NCBI RefSeq assembly: GCF_040183065.1
Contig: NC_091119.1
Coordinates: forward strand, 108,762,263 to 108,826,262
Direction of reading: 5' to 3'
DNA: 64,000 nt
From: Periplaneta americana
Lineage: Eukaryota; Arthropoda; Insecta; Blattodea; Blattidae
Shown here: positions 35,685 through 47,720 of the stretch, one piece after another
Numbering within the stretch: the first letter of the stretch is position 1
How the letters are laid out: the number at the start of each line of letters is the position of its first letter
Program-made: the position numbers and the translations under genes
Notes under the pieces: generated by a model
The model's input: the letters and a program-made list of their open reading frames with translations, nothing else
Told to the model about the DNA's origin: nothing
Databases searched by the model: none

Positions 35685-36959
35685 TATCTCTTATAGAAAG
35701 GAAAGAGGTATGGATTTTTTTTTTATGTAGATGAAGTAAAGTTGACTGGATATTTTTGAGTGTCACAAATCTGTGGCCCAGAACTTAAATAACTACTGTA
35801 TTTGTTTTCCTTCCCATCTCATATTTTCGTTTCAAAATTTCTTCTGAACATCTTTATGTGAATTATCTTGGTTGATAAAATTCACTCTTCCAAATTTTCG
35901 ATTTCATATCAGAATCCATAATTATAATACTTTTTGTATATATTCACTTTTCAATGATCTTTTGTAGATATTGCATGTCGACATGGAGTTCATTTTCAAC
36001 ATGAAAAGAAAGAAATTTTTGTGAATGGAAAAAAGTTCTTATAAGTACAAATATGTAACTGCAAATAAAGTAATGAAGTAGAAAAAAAGCAGGATGTTCA
36101 TGATAATATTCGTTAAAAATTGACAGCTCCCCCCGAAGTTTAAGCTGTATAAATTCTAAATCGGATCCCCCATATTGATGTATTCTGTTATTGTTTTGTT
36201 ATAGAGAATATTCCATATTCTGTAAGACTTTAACATGTGCTGTTTATTTGTATCATTATTTACATCATGTTTCTAATGCAAACTACAAAACAGTTACTTG
36301 TATATTCCATGAGCGAAAACTAGGTCTATGCTGATGGAGTGAGAAAGAGACAGACATATTATTCGCTTGTACATTATATGCTTGCACGCAATCTCCACAC
36401 AATCCGTGAGTTAAAAGACAGTATTTTATGAGAAATCGGGAGATTACAGACGACGAACTTGCATGTGTAAATGCCAATTTCTTTTGGAGATGTCAGGAAT
36501 GTGTTGCAGCAGATGAACATCATTTTCAACACCTTCTGTAGTCAAGGTTAGTAAACAATATGAATACTGTAATTTTAATAGCAGACTCTAACGACTGTAG
36601 CGGACCCCATTCATCAGGAATGACATGCGCTGATGCCAGGCCCGCTTGCTGTCGAGTGCCATAGAGAATGTCAAAGACTGCTCTGTAAATACACATCCAA
36701 TTTCCGCTTCACACATTAAATAATGCACTTTTTCGCCCTTTAATACAATCATACTCTCATTCACTGTTAAACTATTTCCTCAAATTCATATCAGCTGCCA
36801 CAGTAGATGTGTTCCCTACACAGCCTACAATGACTGATTGCAGAGTGAGTGAAAAGTCTGTATATATCTCTGTCATCTATATAGATTTAAAATGATTTAA
36901 CTTGCCTATTACAGATCCAAAACATCCGCATGTACTATTCCAGGGTCTTTGCACAGACA
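35685..36959. other. no gene seen
   Basis: AT-rich intron sequence with no recognised element. Confidence 0.5.
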
Positions 36960-37170
36960 GGTACGTCTCCAGGCCTTCTTCTTCTTAGGCTCCACAACTT
37001 TATTTGCTGAAAGTTTTGACCTTCTCTACAATTTTCCACCATTCTTTTCTATCGTGCACATATACCCTCCAATTTTTAATCTTTATTTCTTTCAGGTCGT
37101 TTATTATATCATCCTCTCATCTGATTTTTGGTCTTCCTTCTGCTCTTTTTCCTATTGTTTATTGTTAATA
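36960..37170 (-). pseudogene. LINE 3'-end fragment
   Basis: Minus-strand traces RPKTRWRDD-like, then NWRVYAQDRKEWWKIVEKAK-like, the terminal motif of RTE-type elements. Short and frameshifted. Confidence 0.6.
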
Positions 37171-37394
37171 AAATAACATGGAAAAAATACAATCTTAGTT
37201 CTTCCCTGAAGGCGTAAAAAACTCGTGCTCAGGGAGATATCTAAACACAAAGATAAACACAAAGATAATTTTTTGACACAAACTGGTTTTCATTTAAATA
37301 TTTCCTTGACTAATCTTTCGTCTGACATTCTGATTATATGGTCGAACTCATCGTCTCCAGGTCTATTTGCTTATTTTCCATAGAATTTGTGACA

Positions 37395-38120
37395 TGATAG
37401 TCATGAAGACATTGCACACAGCATTCTTTAACTCAGCGTTTGAAACGTAGCTCCCTTTGTGGACATCTTGCTTTATGACTGGCCAAAGAGAATTGTTTGG
37501 GCTTCGTGATGACAATGTCAAAAGTGAAGGAAAGTTCTCAGATCTTTGACAAATTCACCTTCTGTGAAAAGCTCGTTAAGACGCATTTTCACACTCATGG
37601 CAAAATGAACTACTGCCTCTACTTGATGAAGCCACACAATATCAGATATGTCTTTCCTCTGGGATTCAGGAAGCATCCATTCATTAACCACATGAAGGTA
37701 AGTCATGATTCACCGGCCGTCGAAAAAATACGGTACAGGCAGTTGATCTGTTACCCCAACCTAATCATAATGTGAGGTGAATTTTGTTCAATATATTGAT
37801 AGAAATGTGGATTCTCCTTGGAATACCACATTCATCGGAAAAAAATAACTTTCGTTTTACCTTCTCTCTTTTGAGAAATGGCAGAGAAGGAAGTTACATG
37901 CTTCTTCGTGCCGTTTTAAATCCAAATCTGATAGCTCACTGTGATGCCACAAATGCCAAGGAATATGAGCAAATGGATGTGGAGATGCATCCATCTGTGC
38001 AAAGACCATGGAGAAGTACATGTGGATGTTTTGGATCCATAACAGGCATGTCAAGTCATTGTAAATTTATATTAATGACAGAGTTATACGGATTTTTTGC
38101 CCACTATGTACTGTTCTAGC
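37395..38120 (-). pseudogene. mariner-like transposase relic 3
   Basis: Minus-strand pieces that resemble the middle of a Tc1/mariner transposase: HEEACNFLLCHFSKERR, then YLHVVNEWMLPESQRKDISD followed by LNELFTEGEF. Compare the usual YL.ML...P.L.......QQDGA.PH...VR..L. Highly diverged. Confidence 0.5.
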
Positions 38121-38582
38121 TCTAGTTTCAGTATAATTTCAAGGTAGTCAACCTGCGGGTAAACGACCAGTTCTTTCACACTGTGAGAGTTGAGCTCGAC
38201 ACACCTGATATAATGTATCTGAAATATAGTAGTAGCCACTCTTGAAAGCTCAAGCAGTGACATAATTCACATGCATAGATAAAGCGCGTAGAGTACAGCA
38301 GGAATTTCTGTGAATGCCATTAGCATAGCTTGAAAATTTTTGGAAACACTTTAATCTCTTTCCAACATGTAAATGGAAAGGAACTGGAGGATGTTTGAGT
38401 ATTGCACTGACGTAAGGTAATGCTATTCACATTGCATTGCATTGAAAGAAGATGACTTTGGGTCTATTCATGGAATTATCTGATTTACTTTCCCTTTGTA
38501 AGAAGTCATGCTAAGAATTTTGCTACCCTCAGAAATTAATCATGTTGGAGATGTGTAACTATCACTTGAGATTCACACTTAC

Positions 38583-38725
38583 TTGGCCGTGGTGTCCTCG
38601 ACGAGCCATTTGTCAGGAGCAGGCAGCGTGATGGAGCTGATATTGAAAGGGAGTGAGAAGGATAGAGCAGTCAGTGAATTCACATTCACAACTTCCGCTT
38701 TCCTACCTCCAATCTCGAACAGCAC
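38583..38725 (-). CDS. VWA8: VWA8 exon: AEVVNVNSLTALSF segment
   Basis: Acceptor CTCTAG; donor GTAAGT. It enters in phase 0 and leaves in phase 2 (GCC AA|). It reads VLFEIGGRKAEVVNVNSLTA and then LPFNISSITLPAPDKWLVED; the VNVNSLT and WLVED motifs fit the VWA8 middle region. Confidence 0.94.
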
Positions 38726-39076
38726 CTAGAGTAAGGGCATGCAATAAATGAGCAATGAGAGGTCATGAGTCAGATATAGCCACTTGCGATAGTCCTTCAA
38801 AACATTGAGGTTTCTAAAGCTGTCAGATTGTCATTTTGTCAAATATTATTCAGAAAACTGAATGAAATATCGCTAGGCTAAGGCCTCAATCATGTTTCTG
38901 AGGAAGATATACTGTTAGCTGAATGGCTAGAAAATTGGCTTTCCATTCTGGAAACTAACGTTAAAATAAAGTGTGAAAAAAATAAAATTTTTGGTGGACA
39001 AAGATGGTATTGTTGACAATTTTCGAGGATTATTCCCATTCCCTGTATTTCCAACAACTGTTCCATTAATAATCGC

Positions 39077-39093
39077 CGTCGTCGTCGTCGACC

Positions 39094-39148
<55 letters not shown>

Positions 39149-39156
39149 TATCATCA

Positions 39157-39194
<38 letters not shown>

Positions 39195-39195
39195 C
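39077..39195. repeat. (GTC)n-(ATC)n-(GTC)n compound microsatellite
   Basis: Trinucleotide runs in the VWA8 intron; they read as poly-Asp/poly-Ile in open frames that are not genes. Confidence 0.95.
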
Positions 39196-39656
39196 TGGTG
39201 CAACATAGATCTATCTTCCAGGTGCATCACTGGTAACATCAAAGACAGCAAAGTGATCAACAGTTTCTGCTTGCTATTCGTAGATAGGAATGTTTGAAGT
39301 CAATGATCAAGGATCAAAGTATCTGCTACTGGGGGTGAAGGAACTTACGCCTAAGAATACGTAACAATGCTAGCTGGGAAAGTGGAGAACTTTCTTGTTG
39401 GAAGATAATAAAGGTTAAAAATTACGGACATATATAAGGGGAAATGGAAGTACAGTGAAAAAACTTCCCCCAACACAGTCTTTTTCCATCACAGACTCCA
39501 CTTGTAAATCATCAGAATTTCAATTAGGATATCCTATAAGAAAAGTGGACATTCTAGCAGACAAAAAGTAGTCACGTCATTTTAATAAACAAAGGAAAAT
39601 AACTTACTGTGACTCATGAATTAGCAACTTAATAACGAAGAACATATAAAGCTTAC

Positions 39657-39818
39657 CACAGTGTCAGTCTGTGACAGGATACTAGTGACCATGCGCCAGT
39701 TGCCAACCTGAGCCCCTAGCGTCCGGGCAAAGCTGTCCCTGGCTGATTCAATGGACGACAGCAGTGGGATCTTGTGGGCTCTCGCAGTGCTTAAGTTCAC
39801 CATAGCCAGGCAGTTGGA
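39657..39818 (-). CDS. VWA8: VWA8 exon: NLSTARAHKIPL segment
   Basis: Acceptor GGACAG; donor GTAAGC. Exactly 54 codons, phase 0 at both ends, reading SNCLAMVNLSTARAHKIPLL and ending SQTDTV. Less conserved than its neighbours; assigned mainly from position, phase and an intact frame that joins smoothly to the exons on both sides. Confidence 0.88.
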
Positions 39819-40439
39819 CTGTCCGAAAAGAGAGTCAGTGACAGAGTAAGCTAACCAATATAATGATGGCTAAGATGTAATACCTTTCATCTACAAAAAC
39901 GGTTATTTAGTTTAACTGCATTATTATTTAGATAAACTACATTACTGTTACATTAAATAAATTAAGTTAACTAATATTTTGTCTTCTATTAGAAGACCTT
40001 GCAAAGCAGAAGCATATATAAAAAGTTTGTCTATTTTGAGAAAAATTAATTTTTAAAATACTTATTTCATTCGGGAATAAAAATATATTTACTAATATGA
40101 GGTATCACTTCTTAGCCATTAATATACTATTTTATCAAATTAATCACATCTGCATGACAATAAGACATAACATTTTGAATCATATGATATTTCCTACTGC
40201 ACCACAAAGGTATTCTCAAGATAAAATCTTGAGTGAGAGAGAGAGAGAGAGAGTGTGTTTATACACAAGGTGAAGTGCCTAACATTATCACCTTGAATAA
40301 AATGAGTGCTGCTACTTAAGTGCTGTATCCACGAAATTCAACACAAACTTAGCATATACAGTATTTGTGAGGATTACAAGAAAGTGTGTTCTTATTGCAA
40401 AGTTATCCTGCGCCTCCCGAGTGTCATATCTGTAACAAG
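39819..40439. other. no gene seen
   Basis: AT-rich intron with a GA run at 40229-40252. Confidence 0.5.
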
Positions 40440-41911
40440 TGGGAGGAAGGGAATATATACAGCAGGGGTAAGTGGATATATGCCCGTACAAGAAAAACCC
40501 TTTTGTACGATTTCTAAGCAACACACTTTACTGTAAGCAGTGCACACAATCTGGGCAATAAGATAGTCTGTAATTCTCAGGCCAGGATTTGTTCACATCC
40601 ACGAAGAGCAAGTTTCTGAATAGGCACCCTTGAATGGCTTCATAAAAGACCTAGTGAAAGGCTGAAGCTTGTGTGTCGTATGGGGTGATGTTGACAGCAT
40701 GTGCACATGATGCGATCTAGCATACAGGATCACGGGTAGTTCTTTATGACTACAGTGACAATCCTGAATCAACAACACAGGGCTGTCTTTACTTGGACGC
40801 ACGTGTTAATTCCTGAATTACTACGCAAATCGTCTGTAGCTGTATTTAGATTGGCAACAGGCCATGACTATTTGGCCAAGCACCTGCATAGAATTGGAAT
40901 ATATCAATCCCCTAACTGCCATTGTGCAATTCAAATCAAGAAATGGATTCGGAACAGCTCAAAATCTGTGCATCAATGGCTGACCATGACAATATCTTTG
41001 AAAAATATTGGAGTGCAAGAGGTCTAATAACTTTATTGTCAAACGCCTGGCATTAGAAAACAACAACAACAACTTGGACGCACGTACTTTACAAAGTATT
41101 TCAGCCATCCAAGAAATATGTCACCATTCATCCACCCATTTGGTTGAGCTACACCTTCGCTTTCATCAGGCGCTCCTAACATCAATCGTGGGTTCATCTT
41201 TTGCCTAGGGAAAATGAAGAACGGTGGAATGAATTGACCCGATGCATTCACTGAAAATGTCACAATGATGTTCCATCCTCCCTCTCCAGACGTGAGTTTC
41301 CCCACTTGCCATTTTCCCTTCACGGACATCACTTTACAGTTCTCATGCATTGAAGAAACGCCAGTTTCATCCACATTAAATATCCGTGAAGGGGAAAATG
41401 AATGTTTCTCCATCAATTCCACAAGCTTGCTAAAGAAAAGGTCTACTTGGGGCTTGTTAAAACCTACTGCTCGCATCATACTAGTGGATTCAGGTACCCT
41501 TAATGCTATTTCAGGATGCCTTTTCAGAAATCCGTAATAAAAGTCTTTGCAGGCAAGTTTCTTTGTCCTGTTAAACCTGTGAAGCAATCTCAGCTCCCTG
41601 GCTAGATCATATGCCAATTTCAAAAATTCCTTTTTGCTTAGTGCCATAAACATACCGTCGAGTTGTCTGATATGGGCTAATAGTTCCTCTTCATATGTAT
41701 CGGAGAATGTAAGTTCAAATCTGCCTAATTTAGGAGGTACATTAGTTTCTTCCCCTTTAATTCTGTCATGAAGAGAACGGTTTGGAATGCCATACACCCT
41801 AACTGCTTCTCTAATACTAATTTTTCCCATTAGCACATCATTCACGGGATGCTTCATATTTTCTTCCGTCCAACATCCCTTTTTAATTTGTTTTTCCTCA
41901 GATTTTGGCAT
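40440..41911 (-). pseudogene. pogo/jerky-like DDE transposase pseudogene, split by a LINE fragment
   Basis: Starts at MPKSEEKQIKKGCWTEENMK; HTH region GKISIREAVRVYGIPNRSLH; CENP-B-type domain; first catalytic Asp in RIFNVDETGVSS; then, across the insertion, PVLLIQDCHCSHKELPV with the second Asp and HTTHKLQPFTRSFMKPFKGA. The usual third Asp (QPLD) is replaced (QPFT). A TGA interrupts the frame near 40596, after which homology continues (NPGLRITDYLIAQIV). Host sequence is interrupted after KYVRPS at the duplicated target. Not functional. Confidence 0.88.
40791..41085 (+). mobile_element. LINE 3' fragment with 14-bp target duplication, inside the transposase
   Basis: Duplication ACTTGGACGCACGT at 40791-40804 and 41072-41085. 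The 267-base insert matches the 3' end of the LINE at 4321-6105 (FRLATGHDYLAKHLHRIGIY, zinc motif region) and ends GAAAACAACAACAACAA. 5'-truncated. Confidence 0.95.
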
Positions 41912-42103
41912 TATCTCTTCCAACGGTGAGCTCTGTAATACAGAAAAGCATTTTACTACTTTGTCTGGTGCTACCCGACAAAGCACTGTCCGGTCTTACC
42001 CAATACACATGCCAACGAAAGAATTCCCGCCATTTCTAAAGTTACTTGAATTTTAAAGCGCACTTCTATTATTACTTCCCTAACACTTTTATAAACACAA
42101 CAG

Positions 42104-42351
42104 TAGTTGGTAGAATGTTATGTTTTATTTAACGACGCTCGCAACTGCAGAGGTTATATCAGCGTCGCCGGATGTGCCGGAATTTTGTCCCGCAGGAGTT
42201 CTTTTACATGCTAGTAAATCTACTGACATGAGCCTGTCGCATTTAAGCACACTTAAATGCCATTGACCTGGCCCGGGATCGAACCCGCAACCTTGGGCAT
42301 AGAAGGCCAGCGCTGTACCAACTCGCCAACCAGGTCGACTTAGTTGGTAGA
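42104..42351 (-). mobile_element. tRNA-derived SINE, family 1, full copy with 11-bp target duplication
   Basis: Duplication TAGTTGGTAGA at 42104-42114 and 42341-42351. Complete minus-strand head: CCTGGTTGGCGAGTTGGTAC (A box), GCGGGTTCGATCCCGGGC (B box). Body matches 2715-2905 and 6433-6630; this copy defines the family's 5' end. Confidence 0.94.
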
Positions 42352-43801
42352 TGCACTTCACTTAATCTTATTTCAAAGTAGTGATGTCTTGAATAATACT
42401 CAGGCGGAGAGCAGACATAATGGAAATCACGAACAATGACGTACACACTTAATACTAGGAGATACAGATACAAGCTGCTATGTGTTCAGTACTCTGGAGG
42501 GAGGCTTCTAAACGCACTCAAGATGCTTCCATCTTACTGCATTTACAAAAACTATAAATGTCCGGACACACCTGCCGTCTGGCCCTACCTGACATTCCCC
42601 TATGCTAAATTTCAATTTCAGTTTCATGGAAACAGCATATAAACAAGCAAAACTCGTTTATACCTTTAAGGTGGTAATGTTAGGAGCCTCAGGGCCCATA
42701 TACTGGGTTGTGGAAGAGTCCTAGGTTAGTAGTCAGAGATAGGGAACTAAGGGTCTGCAGATTCAAACTTGCATGTAATAGAGTGAAATAATTTTGGACC
42801 AGTATGCCACTGACTGAACCTGCATGTAGCATAGTGGTACATTTGGAAATGTGTTGGGTACAATATTGCTATGTTTCTGTGACACAATTGGTAAACACTG
42901 TAGATGGTTTCTGTCAGAGGATGAGATCGAATGTTCAAACTTCAGCAGGTACTTTTTTTTAACTTAAGGTATGTAACTTTAAACTAGTGTTGTAACATTA
43001 AAAAGCCAGCTATAGTTATTTTGTAATGTATGTAATAATGACTTAATTGTTTAGAAGGGTGAAGAAAGAATGTAATTTTAGAAATGCATATCCATTTCTC
43101 TGGACAAGTTACGAATTTCATACAACTTAAACATTAAAACGGGACAAAAATGCATGAAAATAATAATACAGAACACAAATGTAACAAATAGGCCCTACCT
43201 AACCGAGCTCCGTATGAATCCAATATGACTGACTTGATCTCAAGTGAACTGTATTGGACCAACTAATACTGTACAGTATACTCTTGTCGGTATCATAATA
43301 AATAAATACTACAATACGCATTTCGGTGGTTGAGAAAAGATAGAATTCAGAGATCTCGTCAATAAAATAAGAGGTATTGGGATTAGAAAAAACTATCATT
43401 GTGAGACTCAAATGTACTACTTTTTGGACTAACGTCTGATCTATTACACCATAATTTCATGTCGATAATTCTATTCCAAAATAGGTACAACAACGAAAAT
43501 GAATGGGGGTGAAACAAAGAGCAGTGCAGTGACATATTGTCTCATTACTTGCCAGCAATTTTACAAATTCTGTAAAAGCTAAATTTTGGAAACACGTTTG
43601 ATTAATTCTTAACAGTTGGGCTTCATCCAATCCCTAACAAGGTCCGAAACCATTCTGTATCATCCATACTCAGATATTTTTGGCCCGAGATCCTGGGTTC
43701 CCTATCTGAAATTCCTTGTCTACAAACTGTCTATAACCAAATAAATTTCTTTGGTTGAATTCTGAAACACCAGGTGTACATACACCGGTAATATATATAT
43801 A
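42352..43801. other. no gene seen
   Basis: AT-rich intron sequence without recognised repeats or coding signal. Confidence 0.5.
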
Positions 43802-44033
43802 CACACAAAGTTCCTATGCAGACTGTTCCAGGTAGTAATGTTCTGTCGACTTAATGAGGCTAGTGAGAAGCACCTGTCCCGAGGAAACTAAGTGGTGAAG
43901 GTGGAGTGGGACTGTCTGCATAATGCAGCGTGTACAGACTTGTCTATATGCCGACGTACGACCACTCATTGCCCACCAGCAGATTTTGTTAGGCAGAGGT
44001 TGGAGTGGAACTGGTCTGCATAGGAACTCTCTG
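43802..44033. mobile_element. MITE family C (TA target)
   Basis: 232 bases between TA dinucleotides; ends CACACAAAGTTCCTATGCAG and (other strand) CAGAGAGTTCCTATGCAGAC. Ends about 230 bases from the VWA8 donor at 44263. Non-coding; the TA duplication suggests Tc1/mariner. Confidence 0.75.
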
Positions 44034-44263
44034 TATAACTTCACTATCATATGATTAAATCAGTGTATTTACAATCTCCGTATCAGAAGGCCTATATTGA
44101 TGCCACGCAGAAACATAATTGTATTTTAACTTTGTTACTATTAAAATCCATCTATCTCAACAGGATATGAACTCACAAAACTTGATTCAGAAGTGTATAC
44201 TTAATACCCTTAAGAACTAGATTGGCCTCTAAGCACAAGCAGAGAAGCCTGACATGTAGGTAC

Positions 44264-44463
44264 CGTTTCCTCATGAATCAGCATTCGATCTCCTTCATCC
44301 AGAGACGCGAGTGTGAAGAAAGGCCGAGATCCTCGCACAGGATTAATCAAGCCTTGCAGCGACAGCTCCTGAATCACTTGCCCCGATGGCTTCATCGTGT
44401 ACAGAGTCAGTGGATTCGAAGCCAAGACATGCACCCAGTCCTCCAGCATGTCTTTACCTGTAG
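44264..44463 (-). CDS. VWA8: VWA8 exon: DWVHVLASNP segment
   Basis: Acceptor GATCCAG; donor GTACCT. The first two bases with the last A of the previous exon give Thr, reading TTGKDMLEDWVHVLASNPLT. The exon ends in phase 0 at HEET. LEDWVHVLASNPLTLYT matches the conserved middle region of VWA8 proteins, whose fold I cannot assign from sequence alone. Confidence 0.94.
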
Positions 44464-44599
44464 CTGGATCACACATAGAAATATAAATAAAAAACAGGCT
44501 GACAAATATGTAATATAAAATTACTGCAAAGTTTAAATTGTTATGATTGTAAGAAAATTCAATAGGGAGATATTTTCATTATTTCAGAATATGTTTCCG

Positions 44600-44998
44600 G
44601 ATCCGTGTTCGAGGAAAAACGAGGAATGGAACGAAAAAAGAAGTAAAGGGAAGTGTAAAAAGGAAGTAAAAAAGGAAATAAGAAATAAAGAATCCAGAAA
44701 GAAATAAACAAAGGAAAAAGGAAAGACAGGAAGAAAGAAAAAAAGAAAAAGAAACAAGGAGAAACAAAACAAGAAGAAAGGAGATGGAACAGAAAGTAGA
44801 GATAACAGAAAGTAACGAGCTAAAAGAAAGGAAGTAGGAAAGAAACAAATAAAGTAATTATAAAGAAAAGAACGAATGATAGACACAAACAAGAGAGTAA
44901 GAAAGTGACGAAGAGATAGAGAAAGTGAGAGAGAATGAAAGGAAGGTAGAAAGGAAGGATTTAAGAACTGAAGGAAGAAACAAAGGAAAACAATAATA
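44600..44998. repeat. purine-rich (GGAAA/GAAAG) tract
   Basis: About 400 bases almost entirely A and G on the plus strand, starting about 20 bases beyond the VWA8 donor at 45021. Could form triplex DNA; long F/S/L-rich frames on the other strand are artefacts. Confidence 0.85.
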
Positions 44999-45021
44999 AT
45001 TAGAAGGCAATACTGACGTAC

Positions 45022-45260
45022 TCTTGCTGACACCAAGGCCTGCCACAATGGCAGTCTCTCTGAGGGGGACACTCCAGTAGGACTGCAGCTCACTGAACAC
45101 AGCTGCCCTGGCTTCCACTCTATCCAGAGGGTGGTGATATTGTCGAAGCACTCGTGGGTCCTTTGCCTTCAGGAATCGTTCCTCAATGGCCAACTGCTCT
45201 GGTCTTGGAGTGTGAACCACTGTCCATGTACCTGCCATCTGTGCAGGTGGCAAGGGCAAC
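45022..45260 (-). CDS. VWA8: VWA8 exon: LPLPPAQMAGTWT segment
   Basis: Acceptor GTACAG; donor GTACGT. The first base completes the Glu codon of the previous exon (GA|G). It encodes LPLPPAQMAGTWTVVHTPRP, a charged helical stretch, then ETAIVAGLGVSK, and leaves in phase 1. A purine-rich tract of about 400 bases starts shortly after the donor. Confidence 0.94.
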
Positions 45261-45624
45261 CTGTACAACAAACACTCTGTGAGTTTCAGTTCCTACTACC
45301 ACTACCACCACTAATGACTACTACCACTACAGAGAGAGGCAGCGAAAAGTTACCGCACTATGCAGGGGATGTCGGGGAACAGATTGCCTGCAATCCATTG
45401 CTCAACTCACTGGTAAGCTGTAGCAGTGCGGGTGGGCGTTCAGTTTCATTACAGTAGGCCTAAAATTCCCGAGTGGTGGGGATGGAGTGCGCGGACAGCA
45501 GGAAGCGTACGTAGTGTTTAGTTGACAAGTGGAGTCACAAATAACACAAATAATGTTCAATAACTAGTGTAGTAATGCAACACCACGTAATAATGTGCGC
45601 TCAACAAACACGAAACTTACTCGT

Positions 45625-46010
45625 AAAATTAGTGTATTATTTGTGTTGTGTGATGTGTTTTAATGAAAATCCACACAGCTTTTATGTTTATTTAATTATG
45701 TTCGGACCGTCAGTGTTGCCATATTAAGAAGTTCGCACGAACTTTCATTTTCAGTAAATATTCGAACCTAAAATTAGTGTATTATTTGTGTTGTGCGACG
45801 TGTTTTAATAAAGAGAATTCACGCAGTTTTTATGTTTATTTAGTTTTGTTCAGGTCGTCAGTTTTGTCACATTAGGAAGTTTGCACGAATTTTAATTTTC
45901 AGTGAATATTCGAACCTAAAATTAGTGCATTATTTGTGTTGTGTTATGTGTTTTACTAAAGACAATTCACACAGTTTTTATGTTTATTCAGTTATGAGCA
46001 AGTTTTAACA
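45625..46010. repeat. three tandem ~145-bp repeats
   Basis: AAAATTAGTGTATTATTTGT starts units at 45625, 45770 and (with one change) 45918, so the period is 145-148 bases; the third unit is partial. Units share TTTTATGTTTATT and GAACTTTCATTTTCAGT-like segments. No coding frame. Confidence 0.88.
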
Positions 46011-47720
46011 TTTGGCACCATGAAATACGAACTTTTTTCTTTGTATTTACCGGTATTTATTTAATTATCTGGCAAAATCTCGTGTCTGGAACTAGCCTGG
46101 TCCCTTTAGCTTCATTCTCTTACCACTTAATATCATAGCAGAGCATGGGAGTCCTAAATCTAATATATCTTTCTGGAATCATGGTACAATGTTTCACTTC
46201 TACCAACTGATATATATTTTATGGTCCCACTTATTTTAATAACGTACCATAATATTAGCTATTCGTGATAGAGACTAGGCTTCAAATTTCAGACAGTCCA
46301 AATAGAATTTGTAATGAACTGACTATATGGTATACTTCTTGTAGGATTGAATGCATTATACCCTACCTAGCATGAGACTGACGGCTGATTGCCAGCAAAA
46401 TTAATTAATTAATTTTAACTTGAATAAAAATAGAATTTTCTGTGAGAATAAGGAAAAGGTTCTCTTAAATTCCGTAAATCAATGAGAGGGGAATTCTATT
46501 TCACTTTCTTTGTGAAGCTAGCCTTGTTAAGAACTTTATTTTTCCTTAAAAGTTTAATGCCCTTAGTGGGTTTTAAACCCACGAATCTAATTGCAAGTGA
46601 TTGATCACTTAGAACGACGTATATCAGTATCAAATTTGCTCAACTGAATTGACAGAGTGACTGAATATCAACAGGAAGAGTGTAAGTCAATCCCAGAAAC
46701 TTATCTTTCTTTTCATCATAGTTATCACAACAGTTCTCCTACTTACTGTACTCTCTTACTGAGTATACAAGATGGTCAAAGCATAATGCTGATCATTGAC
46801 TTTTCTTCATTCCGAAAATCGGAGTTCTAATTCCAGCCCTAAGCTTCCTCATGACATACATGGATATAGCATTTAACCTATATTTCCACAATGTGTATAA
46901 ATAAGAAATGTCTATATCTGAACATTATGTACAGTATATTTTCATTGTTAAAATAATTCCAGTTTGTAATGACCAGAGATTTTTATGCACATTAAAACAA
47001 GATACTGCTAACAAGAGCTTACATAACAGATAATATTTCTTGTGTTACATCATTTGTCTTCAGCTGTTATGCTAATTTTAAATAAATCTCAAATCCTGAT
47101 CAAGGAAAAGGAAAAGAAAGGACAAAATTTTTACAGGTTTGCAAGAAATCCTCCCCATGATTTAAATATAAAAATTATTTTATTGAAATAATAACAACCA
47201 ATTATATTTAACAGCTAATATGTATATAATAATATTGCATAGTCATACTTATTTAACAAAAAATAATATTATGGCCAAATTCTACAAACGGTATAGAAAA
47301 TACATACATTCGAATATTGATGTTTAGAATCAAATCAGCATTTTAGTACTAGAATAGTTGAGCACTATGTACACATAAATGTAGTAAAAGACACGATCTG
47401 TCGAGTTGAAACATTTCAGAATGATATAAGTATAAAGTTATCTGTATAACACAACCTCCATCATTTTGGGTTGTTAATGGGCACCTCTTCGTTTTATTAT
47501 AAAATAATAGTGAGGAAAATTGTCTATGATCATACCACTGTCTTGTTTTAAATTACTGGTCATTCAACACCCTAGTGGAACAAATATAGTGTCTCATCTT
47601 TTATGGATGTTTAACACATATTATGCAATGAGAAATTCACAACTGTTAACATATTTAGAATACACTGTAGATACACATCAATGTAGCTAATGATTACCAG
47701 AACAATTATTGAAATTAATG
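46011..47720. other. no gene seen
   Basis: AT-rich intron sequence; no element recognised. Confidence 0.5.

Noticed and set aside
38927..39260. Open frames rich in Met, Ile or Asp
   Set aside because: Artefacts of the (ATC)n/(GTC)n microsatellite.
44579..45093. 169-codon minus frame rich in F, S and L
   Set aside because: Only the part from 45022 upward is a VWA8 exon; the rest is the purine tract read in reverse.
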